From JBFMFE01 sp040752295 (GTDB lineage: Bacteria > UBP15 > UBA6099 > JBFMBQ01), in assembly GCA_040752295.1 (NCBI GenBank), contig JBFMFE010000209.1, positions 1-18,426 of the forward strand: DNA of 18,426 nt. The letters are read 5' to 3'. Position 1 is the stretch's first letter, and each line of letters begins with the position of its first letter. The position numbers and the translations under genes are program-made. Positions 6,240-15,310 of this stretch are shown piece after piece. Under the pieces are notes generated by a model that saw only the letters and a list, made by a program, of their open reading frames with translations, ran no database searches and was not told the origin of the DNA.

Positions 6240-6443
6240 ATGGCTAAAATAACCGGCGCCGTATCCTTTTCGGTCGAGACCGCGAAGAACGCGCAGACGG
6301 ACGAGATGGGCGAAAAGCTCACGGCGTGGATACAGGCAAACCCATTCATAACGCTGGAGGAAAAGGTGGTCGTGCAGACCGATTCGTACTTTACGGTGCT
6401 GATTTTCTACTCGGGTCAGAAGGGCGGCAAAAGCCCGATCTGA
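6240..6443 (+). CDS. Small hypothetical protein (67 aa)
   Basis: A strong SD, GGAGGTGA, ends 3 nt before the ATG, which argues for real translation. The protein has no signal peptide or membrane segment. It begins MAKITGAVSFSVETAKN, has a polar helix (DEMGEKLTAWIQANP) and ends in two hydrophobic strands (EEKVVVQTDSYFTVLIFY) and a GQKGGKSPI tail. This is a possible small alpha/beta fold. I do not recognise the family. It lies 100 bases after the C25 gene in the same direction and may share its transcript. Confidence 0.65.
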   Translation: MAKITGAVSFSVETAKNAQTDEMGEKLTAWIQANPFITLEEKVVVQTDSYFTVLIFYSGQKGGKSPI

Positions 6444-6574
6444 CGCCTGCCGCGGGTTCACCTCAAATTCGCAGTAATCGAAAGCTTTTATTCAGCGCCG
6501 CTTTCCGGGCTGCTGAACAGACGGTACGGCGGTACGAACCGCATCGGCGGTCAAGCGCGGGGAAGGTTTTGCGA

Positions 6575-6593
6575 GCGCCGGGGCTGCCGGCGC
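6575..6593. terminator. Hairpin between the convergent small gene and receiver gene
   Basis: GCGCCGG-GGCTG-CCGGCGC has a perfect 7-bp stem. TTTTA follows on the plus strand after GGCG, and only scattered Ts follow on the minus strand. It starts 7 nt past the stop of the leftward regulator gene, so it could serve both directions. The U-tract is poor. Confidence 0.45.
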
Positions 6594-6599
6594 GGCGTT

Positions 6600-6944
6600 T
6601 TATAAATACTTTTTGATCTTTTCGAGAAGCTCGGTGAGGTCTGAGGATTTCACGACGTATTCCTCCGCCGCCCACGAGGAGAAATCCTGCTTGTAGGTGT
6701 CGTAAGCCGATACGAGGATGACGGGTATGGATTTGTGCGCCTTTATCTTTCCGAGCACTTCGAGTCCGTCCATGTCGGGCATCTTGATGTCGAGCATCAC
6801 GAGGTCAACAGGCTCGCCGTTCACGATTTCCACGGCTCTTGCGCCGCTTTCGGCGAGGAGGACGCTGTAGCCTTCATCTTCGAGTTCGTTTTTGTAGAGC
6901 TGCCGTATGTTTTCGTTGTCGTCCACGACGAGGATTTTTTTCAA
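6600..6944 (-). CDS. Single-domain response regulator (receiver domain only)
   Basis: The 114-aa protein is a complete CheY-like receiver: acidic pocket D8/D9 (LVVDDNEN), phosphoacceptor D52 (LVMLDIKMPDMDG), S79 (ILVSAYD) and K99 (EYVVKSS). There is no output domain. The start is TTG, with GGGAG 8 nt upstream; no better start is in frame. The predicted leader is about 85 nt from a good promoter. No kinase is adjacent; the nearest is at 10047, beyond ligA and on the opposite strand. It would be phosphorylated by a histidine kinase and act through protein contacts. The W91-A92-A93 stretch replaces the more usual GA near the active site, a mild variation. Confidence 0.9.
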   Translation of the reverse strand: MKKILVVDDNENIRQLYKNELEDEGYSVLLAESGARAVEIVNGEPVDLVMLDIKMPDMDGLEVLGKIKAHKSIPVILVSAYDTYKQDFSSWAAEEYVVKSSDLTELLEKIKKYL

Positions 6945-6961
6945 CCGTGGCGCTCCCGTAT

Positions 6962-6982
6962 CCGCCGGGGGGCGGTTTTTTT
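6962..6982 (+). terminator. Strong plus-strand hairpin with T7 inside the regulator leader
   Basis: CCGCC-GGGG-GGCGG followed by TTTTTTT is a textbook intrinsic terminator for rightward transcription. No rightward gene ends close by; the nearest is at 6443. On the minus strand the same stem lies in the untranslated leader of the receiver gene. Confidence 0.5.
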
Positions 6983-7036
6983 GCCGTCGTTTCTCATGAT
7001 TTTCGTAAGATTATCGTTTTTTCCTGCACGCGGTAA

Positions 7037-7064
7037 ATTATACCTTACCGCGGAGAAAATGCAA
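7037..7064 (-). promoter_or_regulatory. Promoter of the receiver-domain gene
   Basis: On the minus strand TTGCAT (7059-7064), 16 bp, then TATAAT (7037-7042). The predicted transcription start is near 7030, giving a leader of about 85 nt. Confidence 0.6.
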
Positions 7065-7211
7065 TAAAAAAACAGTCGCGTGGGGGCGGCGCGGTGTTGT
7101 TCGCGGAGATGAGCGGTCCGGATTGTTCGGGGGGGCGTGAATCGTCGCTGCAATGCTGAATCACACGCCCGCAGCGCCGCCCGCCCGCAGACGGACGGGC
7201 CTGCCTGTGCG

Positions 7212-7242
7212 CCTGCCTGCCCAGGCTGGGGCGGCAGGCAGG
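7212..7242. repeat. CCTGCCTGC-N13-GCAGGCAGG palindromic repeat
   Basis: Perfect 9-bp arms at 7212-7220 and 7234-7242 enclose 13 nt, the same geometry as 4090-4120. GGCTGGGGCGGCAGRCAGGT follows in a second partial copy to about 7278. Confidence 0.7.
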
Positions 7243-7398
7243 TGAACGCACGCAGACAGGCTGGGGCGGCAGACAGGTGACGGCTGGGGCACAGGCAGTC
7301 CGCCCTGCAAAAAACCGCATAAAATCTTATACTTTTATTATCGAGGGATGCAGGGCGCGGTCTCCCTGCCTGTGCCGAGCACGGCAGACAGGCCGCGG

Positions 7399-7433
7399 AA
7401 CAAAACGGCGCGGCAGGCAGGCGTACCGCGCCG
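7399..7433 (-). terminator. Terminator of ligA, built from a repeat
   Basis: On the minus strand CGGCGCGG (7426-7433), a 12-nt loop and CCGCGCCG (7406-7413) form a perfect 8-bp stem followed by TTTTGTT. It lies about 60 nt past the ligA stop. The loop carries the GCAGGCAGG word of the interspersed repeat family. Confidence 0.6.
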
Positions 7434-7495
7434 AAAAGGGTTTTTTGCACCGGAATCAGTGGTTGAATTTTTGTTTTTTTGCCGAAGCCTGAAGT

Positions 7496-9676
<2,181 letters not shown>

Positions 9677-9700
9677 GGGGATTTATCACCGCTTTGCCTT

Positions 9701-9746
9701 TGCCGGCGATTAATCGCCGGCATTGAAAGCGGCGCTGAAGCGCCGC
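9701..9746. repeat. Composite double-hairpin repeat, copy 2
   Basis: Positions 9701-9722 form a perfect 22-bp palindrome centred on TTAA (TGCCGGCGAT plus its complement). After 6 nt come GCGGCGC (9729-9735), TGAA and GCGCCGC (9740-9746), a perfect 7-bp hairpin. The order matches 4037-4078. Confidence 0.7.
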
Positions 9747-9762
9747 ACTCCAAGGACTGCCT

Positions 9763-9818
9763 GCCGCCTGCCTGTGCGGGTGGGCATCTCCCGCACGCAG
9801 ACAGGGCAGGCAGGCGGC
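9763..9818. repeat. Long palindrome, 12-bp perfect arms
   Basis: GCCGCCTGCCTG (9763-9774) pairs with CAGGCAGGCGGC (9807-9818). The 32-nt interior contains a further TGCGGG...CCCGCA stem. It is the right-hand part of the MITE-like element. Confidence 0.65.
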
Positions 9819-9864
9819 TGACGCCGCAATCCATTGTGACGAAGAATGTGCGAAAGTTCACGAT

Positions 9865-9888
9865 CCGGAATTAAACCGCGAATTCCGG
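9865..9888. repeat. CCGGAATT-N8-AATTCCGG inverted repeat
   Basis: Perfect 8-bp arms lie upstream of the kinase promoter and overlap the right-hand target duplication. It may be an operator or simply the insertion target. No regulator is indicated. Confidence 0.45.
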
Positions 9889-10003
9889 TCATGTCCCCGG
9901 ATTTCCCTCGCCGCCGCATGCAAACTACTGCGTCCCGGAAAAAGCGGGTCAATCATGGGTTGAGTAAAAGGGGCGGGTTCTTTCAGGGGAAATTTCAAAT
10001 GGA

Positions 10004-10009
10004 TATAAT
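10004..10009 (+). promoter_or_regulatory. -10 box upstream of the histidine kinase
   Basis: TATAAT within GGATATAATC. The best -35 at 16-18 bp (around TTTCAG, 9981-9986) is weak. The predicted start near 10016 leaves about 30 nt before the chosen ATG. Confidence 0.5.
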
Positions 10010-10046
10010 CTTATCTGGACACAGCCGCGAAGGGATGTTTCAGCGT

Positions 10047-12104
10047 ATGAAAAAGGACGCGCCCGGAAGACGCCGCGTAAGGCTCGGCGCCCGTCTCGCC
10101 GCCGCCTTCATCGCCGTCGTTGCCGCTTCCGTCAGCGTCCCGTCGGTGTATGCCCTGATCTTTCTCTTCAACCGCGTGTACGACGAGGCGACGCTGAAGA
10201 TGAAATCGGACGTGGAGATCGCCTCGCTGCTGTTCGAACAGAAAAAGCGGACGGTTCTCAAGTTCGCCACGACCGCCGCCGGAGATTCCCTCGTTGAGAA
10301 AATGACGGCGTTCCGGCTCGGCGAGCCGCTCGAGGTGAGGATGAGGGATTTCGTCAAGGGCGCCGCCGTCGAGGACATATCGGAAGTGCTCCTTGTTGAC
10401 CGCGACGGGATCGTTCTCTACAGGTATCCCGACGTTTTAGTGAAAGGCGATTCCATGGCGGCGGACCCGATAGTGTCCCAGGCGTTGAGGGGGCGCGAGA
10501 TCGCCGCGTTCAGCGTCGCGGAGGGGGGGGGTGTGAAACACGAAGCCGGCGCCGCGGCGGAGGAGGAGATCGGGGCGCGCGAGCCGTCCCTGCTTGTCAG
10601 GGCGGGGGCGCCCGTGATTCTGCACGGTGAACAGGCGCCGCCGGTCTCGATGAAGCCCGCCGTCCCCGCTCCGTCGCCGGGCGAGGTCGTGGGCGCCGTG
10701 TGCGCGTCGTACCTCGTAAACACCGACCGGGCGCTCCTGGGCGAGGTCAGGGACAGGACGCACAGCGCGGCGATCGTTTACCTCAACGACAGGGTGATAA
10801 ACACCACCGAAAAGGAGTGGCGGGACGTACCGCTCCCGGAACTTCTGGAAGGAAAACCGCTCGGCGCCTACGGCGTGCGGCGCTACCCGAAAAGGGGGGA
10901 AATCGGCGGCTTCCTGCCCCTGAAAGATTTCCTCGGCAATACCGCGGGCGTGGTCGAACTGCGCGCTTCCACGAGAAAGATACAGAGGGACTGGAGAAAA
11001 GCCGCTTACGGCATTCTGCTGTTTTTCCTCATAGGGCTTGGCGTGTCCGCCGTCATGGGCGTCATCATCACGCGCCGCATAACGCTTCCCATCCGCAAAC
11101 TGAAGGAGGGCGCCGAGGAGATAGGCGCGGGAAACCTGCTGTACCGCATAGACGTGCCGGGCGACGACGAGATCACCGAGCTGGCGAGGTCGTTCAACGA
11201 GATGGGCGCAAGGCTCCACCTCTACATGGAGCAGATGCGGCTTTCAAAGATACAGGTCGAGGACTACTCCACGAGGCTCAGAGAGGCGCACGTCAGCCTC
11301 GAAAGGTATTCCCGGCAGCTCGAGAAGGTCAACCGCCAGCTCCTCGATTCCAACATAAAACTCCAGAAAGCCCACGAGATCAAGGACACCTTTCTCTCGA
11401 CTGTCTCCCACGAACTCAAGACCCCTCTGACGACCATAATCGGCTACATCTCCATGATCCTGAAGGGCACGATGGGGAACGTGCCGCCCGACGTGACGGA
11501 GAGCCTCGAGGTGGTGCGCCGCCGGTCGGAAAACCTCAGGGACCTCATCAACGACCTCCTGAGCATATCGAGGATTGACTCGGGGAAGCTGGAGCTGCGG
11601 CGGCGCTACGTTGACATCGCCAAGGAGCTTCGGGGACTCGAGGAGGTGTTCGCCGAGCGCCTGAGCGAAAAGAACCTGACGCTCGAAACGACGGCGGACG
11701 GAATGTTGCCTCTTGTCAACGTGGACGGCGACCGCATCAACCAGGTGCTGTTCAACCTCGTCGGCAACTCCGTGAAGTTCACCCCCGAAAACGGCAGGAT
11801 CACCGTCAGCGCCTCGTGCCAGCCCGAGTCGAACAGCATCCTGATCTCGGTCTCGGACACGGGGATCGGCATACCGAGATCGGAGATCGGGCACATCTTC
11901 GAGCGGTTCTACCAGGTGGACAGGCGGGACGGACGCAGGTTTCCCGGAACCGGGCTGGGGCTGGCGATAGCGAAGGAACTCGTCGAACTCCACGGCGGCG
12001 GAATCTGGGTCGAAAGCGAAGAGAAAAAAGGAAGCACGTTCTACTTCACCATACCGGTCTCGCGACCGGGCGTTCCGCCCGAACCGAGCGAGCGAAAAGC
12101 CTGA
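10047..12104 (+). CDS. Membrane sensor histidine kinase with HAMP domain
   Basis: The ATG at 10047 gives 685 aa, with AGGGA about 11 nt upstream; an ATG at 10035 is the alternative. TM1 spans about residues 15-41. A periplasmic sensor region follows (about 42-315, Cache-like in size, with VLLVDRDGIVLYRYPD), then TM2 (about 318-343), HAMP (RRITLPIRKLKEGAEEIGAG) and a coiled coil. The dimerisation domain has the phospho-acceptor histidine H455 in FLSTVSHELKTPL. The ATPase domain shows an N box (NLVGNSVKFTPENG), a G1 box (SDTGIGIP) and a G2 box (GTGLGLAIAKELVELHGG). It autophosphorylates and passes the phosphate to a response regulator. None is adjacent in the operon; the lone receiver at 6600 is a candidate partner by proximity only. 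The ligand is unknown. Confidence 0.93.
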   Translation: MKKDAPGRRRVRLGARLAAAFIAVVAASVSVPSVYALIFLFNRVYDEATLKMKSDVEIASLLFEQKKRTVLKFATTAAGDSLVEKMTAFRLGEPLEVRMRDFVKGAAVEDISEVLLVDRDGIVLYRYPDVLVKGDSMAADPIVSQALRGREIAAFSVAEGGGVKHEAGAAAEEEIGAREPSLLVRAGAPVILHGEQAPPVSMKPAVPAPSPGEVVGAVCASYLVNTDRALLGEVRDRTHSAAIVYLNDRVINTTEKEWRDVPLPELLEGKPLGAYGVRRYPKRGEIGGFLPLKDFLGNTAGVVELRASTRKIQRDWRKAAYGILLFFLIGLGVSAVMGVIITRRITLPIRKLKEGAEEIGAGNLLYRIDVPGDDEITELARSFNEMGARLHLYMEQMRLSKIQVEDYSTRLREAHVSLERYSRQLEKVNRQLLDSNIKLQKAHEIKDTFLSTVSHELKTPLTTIIGYISMILKGTMGNVPPDVTESLEVVRRRSENLRDLINDLLSISRIDSGKLELRRRYVDIAKELRGLEEVFAERLSEKNLTLETTADGMLPLVNVDGDRINQVLFNLVGNSVKFTPENGRITVSASCQPESNSILISVSDTGIGIPRSEIGHIFERFYQVDRRDGRRFPGTGLGLAIAKELVELHGGGIWVESEEKKGSTFYFTIPVSRPGVPPEPSERKA

Positions 12105-12107
12105 GCC

Positions 12108-12127
12108 GTCCGCCCCGCAGGGCGGAC
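12108..12127 (+). terminator. Hairpin directly after the kinase stop
   Basis: GTCCGCCC-CGCA-GGGCGGAC, a perfect 8-bp stem, begins 3 nt after the stop codon. It is followed by GCCCCTCTTCC rather than a U-tract, so it may be a weak terminator or a transcript-stabilising hairpin before the next gene. Confidence 0.45.
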
Positions 12128-12156
12128 GCCCCTCTTCCCCGCCCGGTCGAACGCCC

Positions 12157-13986
12157 GTGGACAGAGAATCGAATCCCGCGAAAAAACCGCCCGCCCGCCA
12201 CCCCCCCGGACGCGCGCGGGAGACGGCGCTTCCCGGGTTGCTGCTCGCCCTCGCCTTCATCGCCCTCCTCTGCACGCAGCTCAGAAACGAGTTCAACAAT
12301 CCGGACGGGATCGGCTACTACGCGCACCTGCGCTCGGTCGCGCTCGACCGCGACCTGTTCTACCTCAACGAATTCGAGCGTCTGAAGATGACGCCGTATT
12401 TTTTCGATCCCTCGCCGACGGGCTACATCAGGAACCAGTGGCCGGTGGGTTGCGCCGTTCTGTGGTCGCCGTTTTTCCTTGCCGCCCGGGCGGCGGGGCT
12501 GACGCGCGGCGACGGTTTCACCGCGGCGGACTCGCTCGTGATCTCCTTCGCCACCGCCTTTTACGGTTTCCTCGCCCTGTGGCTGTGCATGGGGATGCTG
12601 CGCGGGGAGCATCCCCGCTGGAGGAGCTTCGCCGCCGTCGCCGCGCTGTGGGCGGGGACGCCGTTTCTCTACTACCAGTTCTACTATCCGGCGCTTGCGC
12701 ACGCGTGCTCGGCGTTCACAACGACGTGCTTCATGCACCAGTGGCTCCGCGTGCGCCGGGGGGGCGGATGGGAAGGCTGGGCGCTCCTGGGCGCCGCTGC
12801 GGGGTTGATGACGATGACCCGCACGGAGAACGCGGTCTTCTGTCTTCTGCCCCTCGTGGACGTTTTCCCGGGGAAAAGCTGGAGCGGAAGCCGCCCGTCA
12901 ATCCTGCGCCTTGCGGCGTTCGTCAGCGCCGGCGCGCTTTTCTTCACGCCGCAGATGATCGTCTGGCAGGCTCTGAACGGCAGCCCGTTTTCGTCGTACC
13001 AGGGGACGGTCAACATGCTGTGGGCGAATCCGCACGCGTGGGAGGTACTGTTCTCGATGTACCACGGGCTGTTCACGTGGGCGCCCGCGACGCTGCCCGC
13101 CGTCGCCGGTCTGCTGCTGTATCTGCGGCGGGACGCGCGCGCGGGGGCGGGGCTGCTTCTCGTCTTCGCCGGTCTGCTTTACGTCTATAGCTGCCCGATC
13201 TGGTGGTGGGGGAGCGGGGCGTTCGGTCCGAGGATGTTCGTGGGACTGTTCCCCGTTTTCGCCGTGGGGCTTGGGGCGTTCATCCGCGCGGCGCCCGGCG
13301 GCGCAGGAATCGTTGCGGCGGCGTGCGGCGCCGCGTGGACGACGCTTCTTTACGCGCAGACTCTCGCCGGGAAAATCTGGCTGATACGCTTCTACCCGTT
13401 CGAGGATTTAGCCGGGAACGCGCTCGACGTTCTGAGGCATCCCGCTGAAAGCGCCGTTGTTCTCGTGGCGCCGAAATTCGAGGGATTGCCCGCGCTCAAC
13501 GCCGCGCTCTGGACGACCGCCGCCTTTGCGGTTCTATTCACAGCCGTGAAGTTCCTTGTTCCGAAGGTTCGCGAACGGCGCGCCCTGCCCGCGCTCGCGT
13601 GCGCCCTGATCGCCCTTGACGCGCTTCTTCTGGTGTCGTGGAAAAACAGCGAAAGCGTCCGCCTGAAACACGCGCCGGAGGTCGCGGCGGCGGCGGAATA
13701 TCCGCTCGAGGAGCTTTACGAAACGTTTCCGCTGGACTACGCAAACTATTACGTTCGGACGGGACGGCTCGGCGCGGCGGTGCGCGAATTCCGCCGGCTC
13801 GAACGGCTCGCGGGTGACAATCCCGGCGTGCCCGTCGCGCAGGCGGGAGTCCTGCTCATGCTCGGAGAAAGGGAGCGCGCCCTCGAAAAAGCCCTGAAGG
13901 CGTCCGGAATGAACATACGCCATCCGCTCACGCGGCGCACGCTCGACAGGATCATGCTCGACCTTGGGAAGAAGCCGCGTCCGTGA
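12157..13986 (+). CDS. Multi-span membrane protein, GT-C glycosyltransferase-like
   Basis: The 609-aa protein has about ten or more hydrophobic spans. The first is about residues 24-42, followed by an outside loop with NPDGIGYYAHLRS (D50), the acidic motif seen where GT-C (family 39/PMT-like) enzymes bind their lipid-phosphate sugar donor. Further features are aromatic-rich loops (FLYYQFYYPALAHACS, and WWWGSGAFGPRM) and a soluble C-terminal tail of about 120 residues. The tail has TPR-like helices (NYYVRTGRLGAAVREFRRLE, GVLLMLGERERALEKAL). It probably transfers a sugar to an envelope or secreted acceptor, but substrates are not visible. The start is a GTG without a convincing SD, so the exact N-terminus is uncertain. 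It lies 52 bp after the kinase gene. Confidence 0.75.
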   Translation: MDRESNPAKKPPARHPPGRARETALPGLLLALAFIALLCTQLRNEFNNPDGIGYYAHLRSVALDRDLFYLNEFERLKMTPYFFDPSPTGYIRNQWPVGCAVLWSPFFLAARAAGLTRGDGFTAADSLVISFATAFYGFLALWLCMGMLRGEHPRWRSFAAVAALWAGTPFLYYQFYYPALAHACSAFTTTCFMHQWLRVRRGGGWEGWALLGAAAGLMTMTRTENAVFCLLPLVDVFPGKSWSGSRPSILRLAAFVSAGALFFTPQMIVWQALNGSPFSSYQGTVNMLWANPHAWEVLFSMYHGLFTWAPATLPAVAGLLLYLRRDARAGAGLLLVFAGLLYVYSCPIWWWGSGAFGPRMFVGLFPVFAVGLGAFIRAAPGGAGIVAAACGAAWTTLLYAQTLAGKIWLIRFYPFEDLAGNALDVLRHPAESAVVLVAPKFEGLPALNAALWTTAAFAVLFTAVKFLVPKVRERRALPALACALIALDALLLVSWKNSESVRLKHAPEVAAAAEYPLEELYETFPLDYANYYVRTGRLGAAVREFRRLERLAGDNPGVPVAQAGVLLMLGERERALEKALKASGMNIRHPLTRRTLDRIMLDLGKKPRP

Positions 13987-14016
13987 CGTAAACGTTCCGG
14001 CGGTAACACCGGGTAA

Positions 14017-14040
14017 GGCTCCATGACGGAGCATGGAGCC
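14017..14040 (+). terminator. Hairpin after the membrane protein gene
   Basis: GGCTCCAT (14017-14024), an 8-nt loop and ATGGAGCC (14033-14040) form a perfect 8-bp stem 30 nt past the stop. No U-tract follows, so intrinsic termination is uncertain. Confidence 0.4.
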
Positions 14041-14061
14041 GGCAAAATGATGTATTATGAT

Positions 14062-14168
14062 GAATATCGAATGCAGAATTTCGAACCGCAGAATATCGAA
14101 GGAAAGCAAAGAGGAATAACAAGAAATTCTTCGTTCGACGTTCCTTGTTCGTTATTCGATATTCGTTC
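14062..14168. repeat. Inverted pair of heptad repeat arms
   Basis: The left arm on the plus strand reads GAATATC, GAATGCA, GAATTTC, GAACCGC, one extra A, GAATATC, GAAGGAA (14062-14104). The right arm on the minus strand reads GAATATC, GAATAAC, GAACAAG, GAACGTC, GAACGAA, GAATTTC, contiguous over 14164-14123. The two GAATATCGAAT words are exact inverted copies. About 18 bases separate the arms. The whole fills most of the gap before mltG. Confidence 0.75.
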
Positions 14169-14250
14169 TTAACAACATACGGCATGTTTGTTGACGCGAC
14201 ACTACATTCCTCATCCAATGCTTCACTTAGCTGAACGGTTACATGGGCGC

Positions 14251-14256
14251 TATAAT
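14251..14256 (+). promoter_or_regulatory. -10 box of mltG, very close to its start codon
   Basis: TATAAT ends 11 nt before the GTG at 14268 (5 nt before the TTG at 14262). The -35 region (TTAGCT, 14227-14232) is weak. A transcript from here would have almost no leader. Confidence 0.5.
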
Positions 14257-14267
14257 ACCCCTTGACC

Positions 14268-15308
14268 GTGAGGATTCTCAAATATCTCGTCGCCGCCGCT
14301 TTCATTTCAGTCCTTTCGGCGCTGGGGCTGTTCGTTTACTTCGATTCGCCTCCCGGGGGAGGCGGCGGAAGCGGCGTCTTCACCGTCGAGCCGGGGCAGA
14401 GCGCCGCCTCCGTGGGCGAAGCGCTCCAGCGCGAGGGGTTCATAAGGAGCGCGTTTCTGTTCAAGCTCGTGATCGTCGCCCGGGGAAAACCGGGGACGAT
14501 ACGGGCGGGCAGGTACAGGCTGAGTCCCTTCATGAGCACGCGTCGGATCATCGAGCAGCTCACGTCGGGCGCGGCGGAAATACCCCGAGTGAGCGTGACT
14601 GTCCCGGAGGGCTTCACGGCGAGGGAGATCGCCGCCCGGATGGACCGCGCCGGGCTGTGCCGCGCCGATCGCTGGATGGAGATCGCCCGCGCGCCGGAGC
14701 TTTACGGCGTGGACACGCATACGCACCGCCTCGGGACGCTCGAGGGGTTTCTTTTTCCCGACACGTACCTTTTCGACGCGGAACGTCCGTGCGAGGTTTA
14801 CGTTCAGCGGATGGTTGACCGTTTCTTCGAGGTCTTCACAGAAGGGCACGCGCGGAGAGCCTCGGAAAAAGGGTTTTCGCTCGTGGAAGTCGTCACATTA
14901 GCCTCGATGATCGAGGAGGAGGCGAAGCTCGACGGCGAGCGCGCCCTCATCGCCGGCGTGCTGACGAACAGACTGAAAAAGGGGATGCTTCTGCAGTGCG
15001 ACGCGACGGTCCAGTACGCGCTGCCGGCGCGCAAGAAGCGCCTTCTCTACAAGGACCTCGAGACGGACTCGCCCTACAACACCTACCTGCACAAGGGGCT
15101 GCCGCCGGGTCCGATATGCAGTCCCGGGGCGCGTTCGCTCGCCGCCGCGCTCGAACCCGCGCACACGCCCTACCTCTATTACGTCGCCCGCGCCGACGGA
15201 AGCCACGCGTTCTCCGCCACGGCGCCGGAGCACGAGAGAGCCGTGATCGAGGCGCGGCGCGGGTGGAGGGACGCCGGCGCGCGCTCCCGCGGCGGCGCCG
15301 CGCGCTGA
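14268..15308 (+). CDS. mltG: Endolytic murein transglycosylase MltG (YceG family)
   Basis: MltG cleaves nascent glycan strands in the periplasm and so limits peptidoglycan chain length. The 346-aa protein has one N-terminal membrane anchor (RILKYLVAAAFISVLSALG), then a LysM-like region (FTVEPGQSAASVGEALQREG) and the catalytic domain. The motif TLASMIEEEA (E216-E218) matches the family's ASI-EKE motif with the catalytic glutamate. Downstream are the conserved NRLKKGMLLQCDATVQYAL, SPYNTY, GLPPGPICSPG and the end motif DGSHAFSAT. The start is GTG 14268 or TTG 14262, with no SD before either and a -10 box almost adjacent. The stop is 2 nt before the next gene. Confidence 0.93.
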   Translation: MRILKYLVAAAFISVLSALGLFVYFDSPPGGGGGSGVFTVEPGQSAASVGEALQREGFIRSAFLFKLVIVARGKPGTIRAGRYRLSPFMSTRRIIEQLTSGAAEIPRVSVTVPEGFTAREIAARMDRAGLCRADRWMEIARAPELYGVDTHTHRLGTLEGFLFPDTYLFDAERPCEVYVQRMVDRFFEVFTEGHARRASEKGFSLVEVVTLASMIEEEAKLDGERALIAGVLTNRLKKGMLLQCDATVQYALPARKKRLLYKDLETDSPYNTYLHKGLPPGPICSPGARSLAAALEPAHTPYLYYVARADGSHAFSATAPEHERAVIEARRGWRDAGARSRGGAAR

Positions 15309-15310
15309 AA

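Larger units (their letters stand above)
7065..7495. other. Gene-free stretch of about 430 bases, mostly CAGRCAGG repeats
   Basis: The gap between the regulator promoter and the end of ligA has no supported gene. It contains CCTGCCTG/CAGGCAGG palindromes (7187-7298 and 7366-7420), the ligA terminator and a T-rich tract (7468-7483). Confidence 0.65.

Noticed and set aside
4830..6461. 543-aa minus-strand open frame
   Set aside because: It is the antisense of the C25 protease gene in GC-rich DNA. It is His/Arg/Val-rich with no recognisable domain, while the sense frame has a signal peptide and catalytic residues.
6941..7450. 169-aa minus-strand frame upstream of the receiver gene
   Set aside because: It is Cys/Pro/Arg-rich, made almost entirely of CAGGCAGG repeats, and runs through the receiver promoter.
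14062..14168. CRISPR array or attachment site
   Set aside because: The 7-bp period is too short for CRISPR. No tRNA, integrase or direct-repeat pair supports an attachment site.
14996..15310. N-terminal extension of the radical SAM protein into mltG
   Set aside because: The extension is an out-of-frame reading of mltG. The ATG at 15311 fits the family length and follows the mltG stop.
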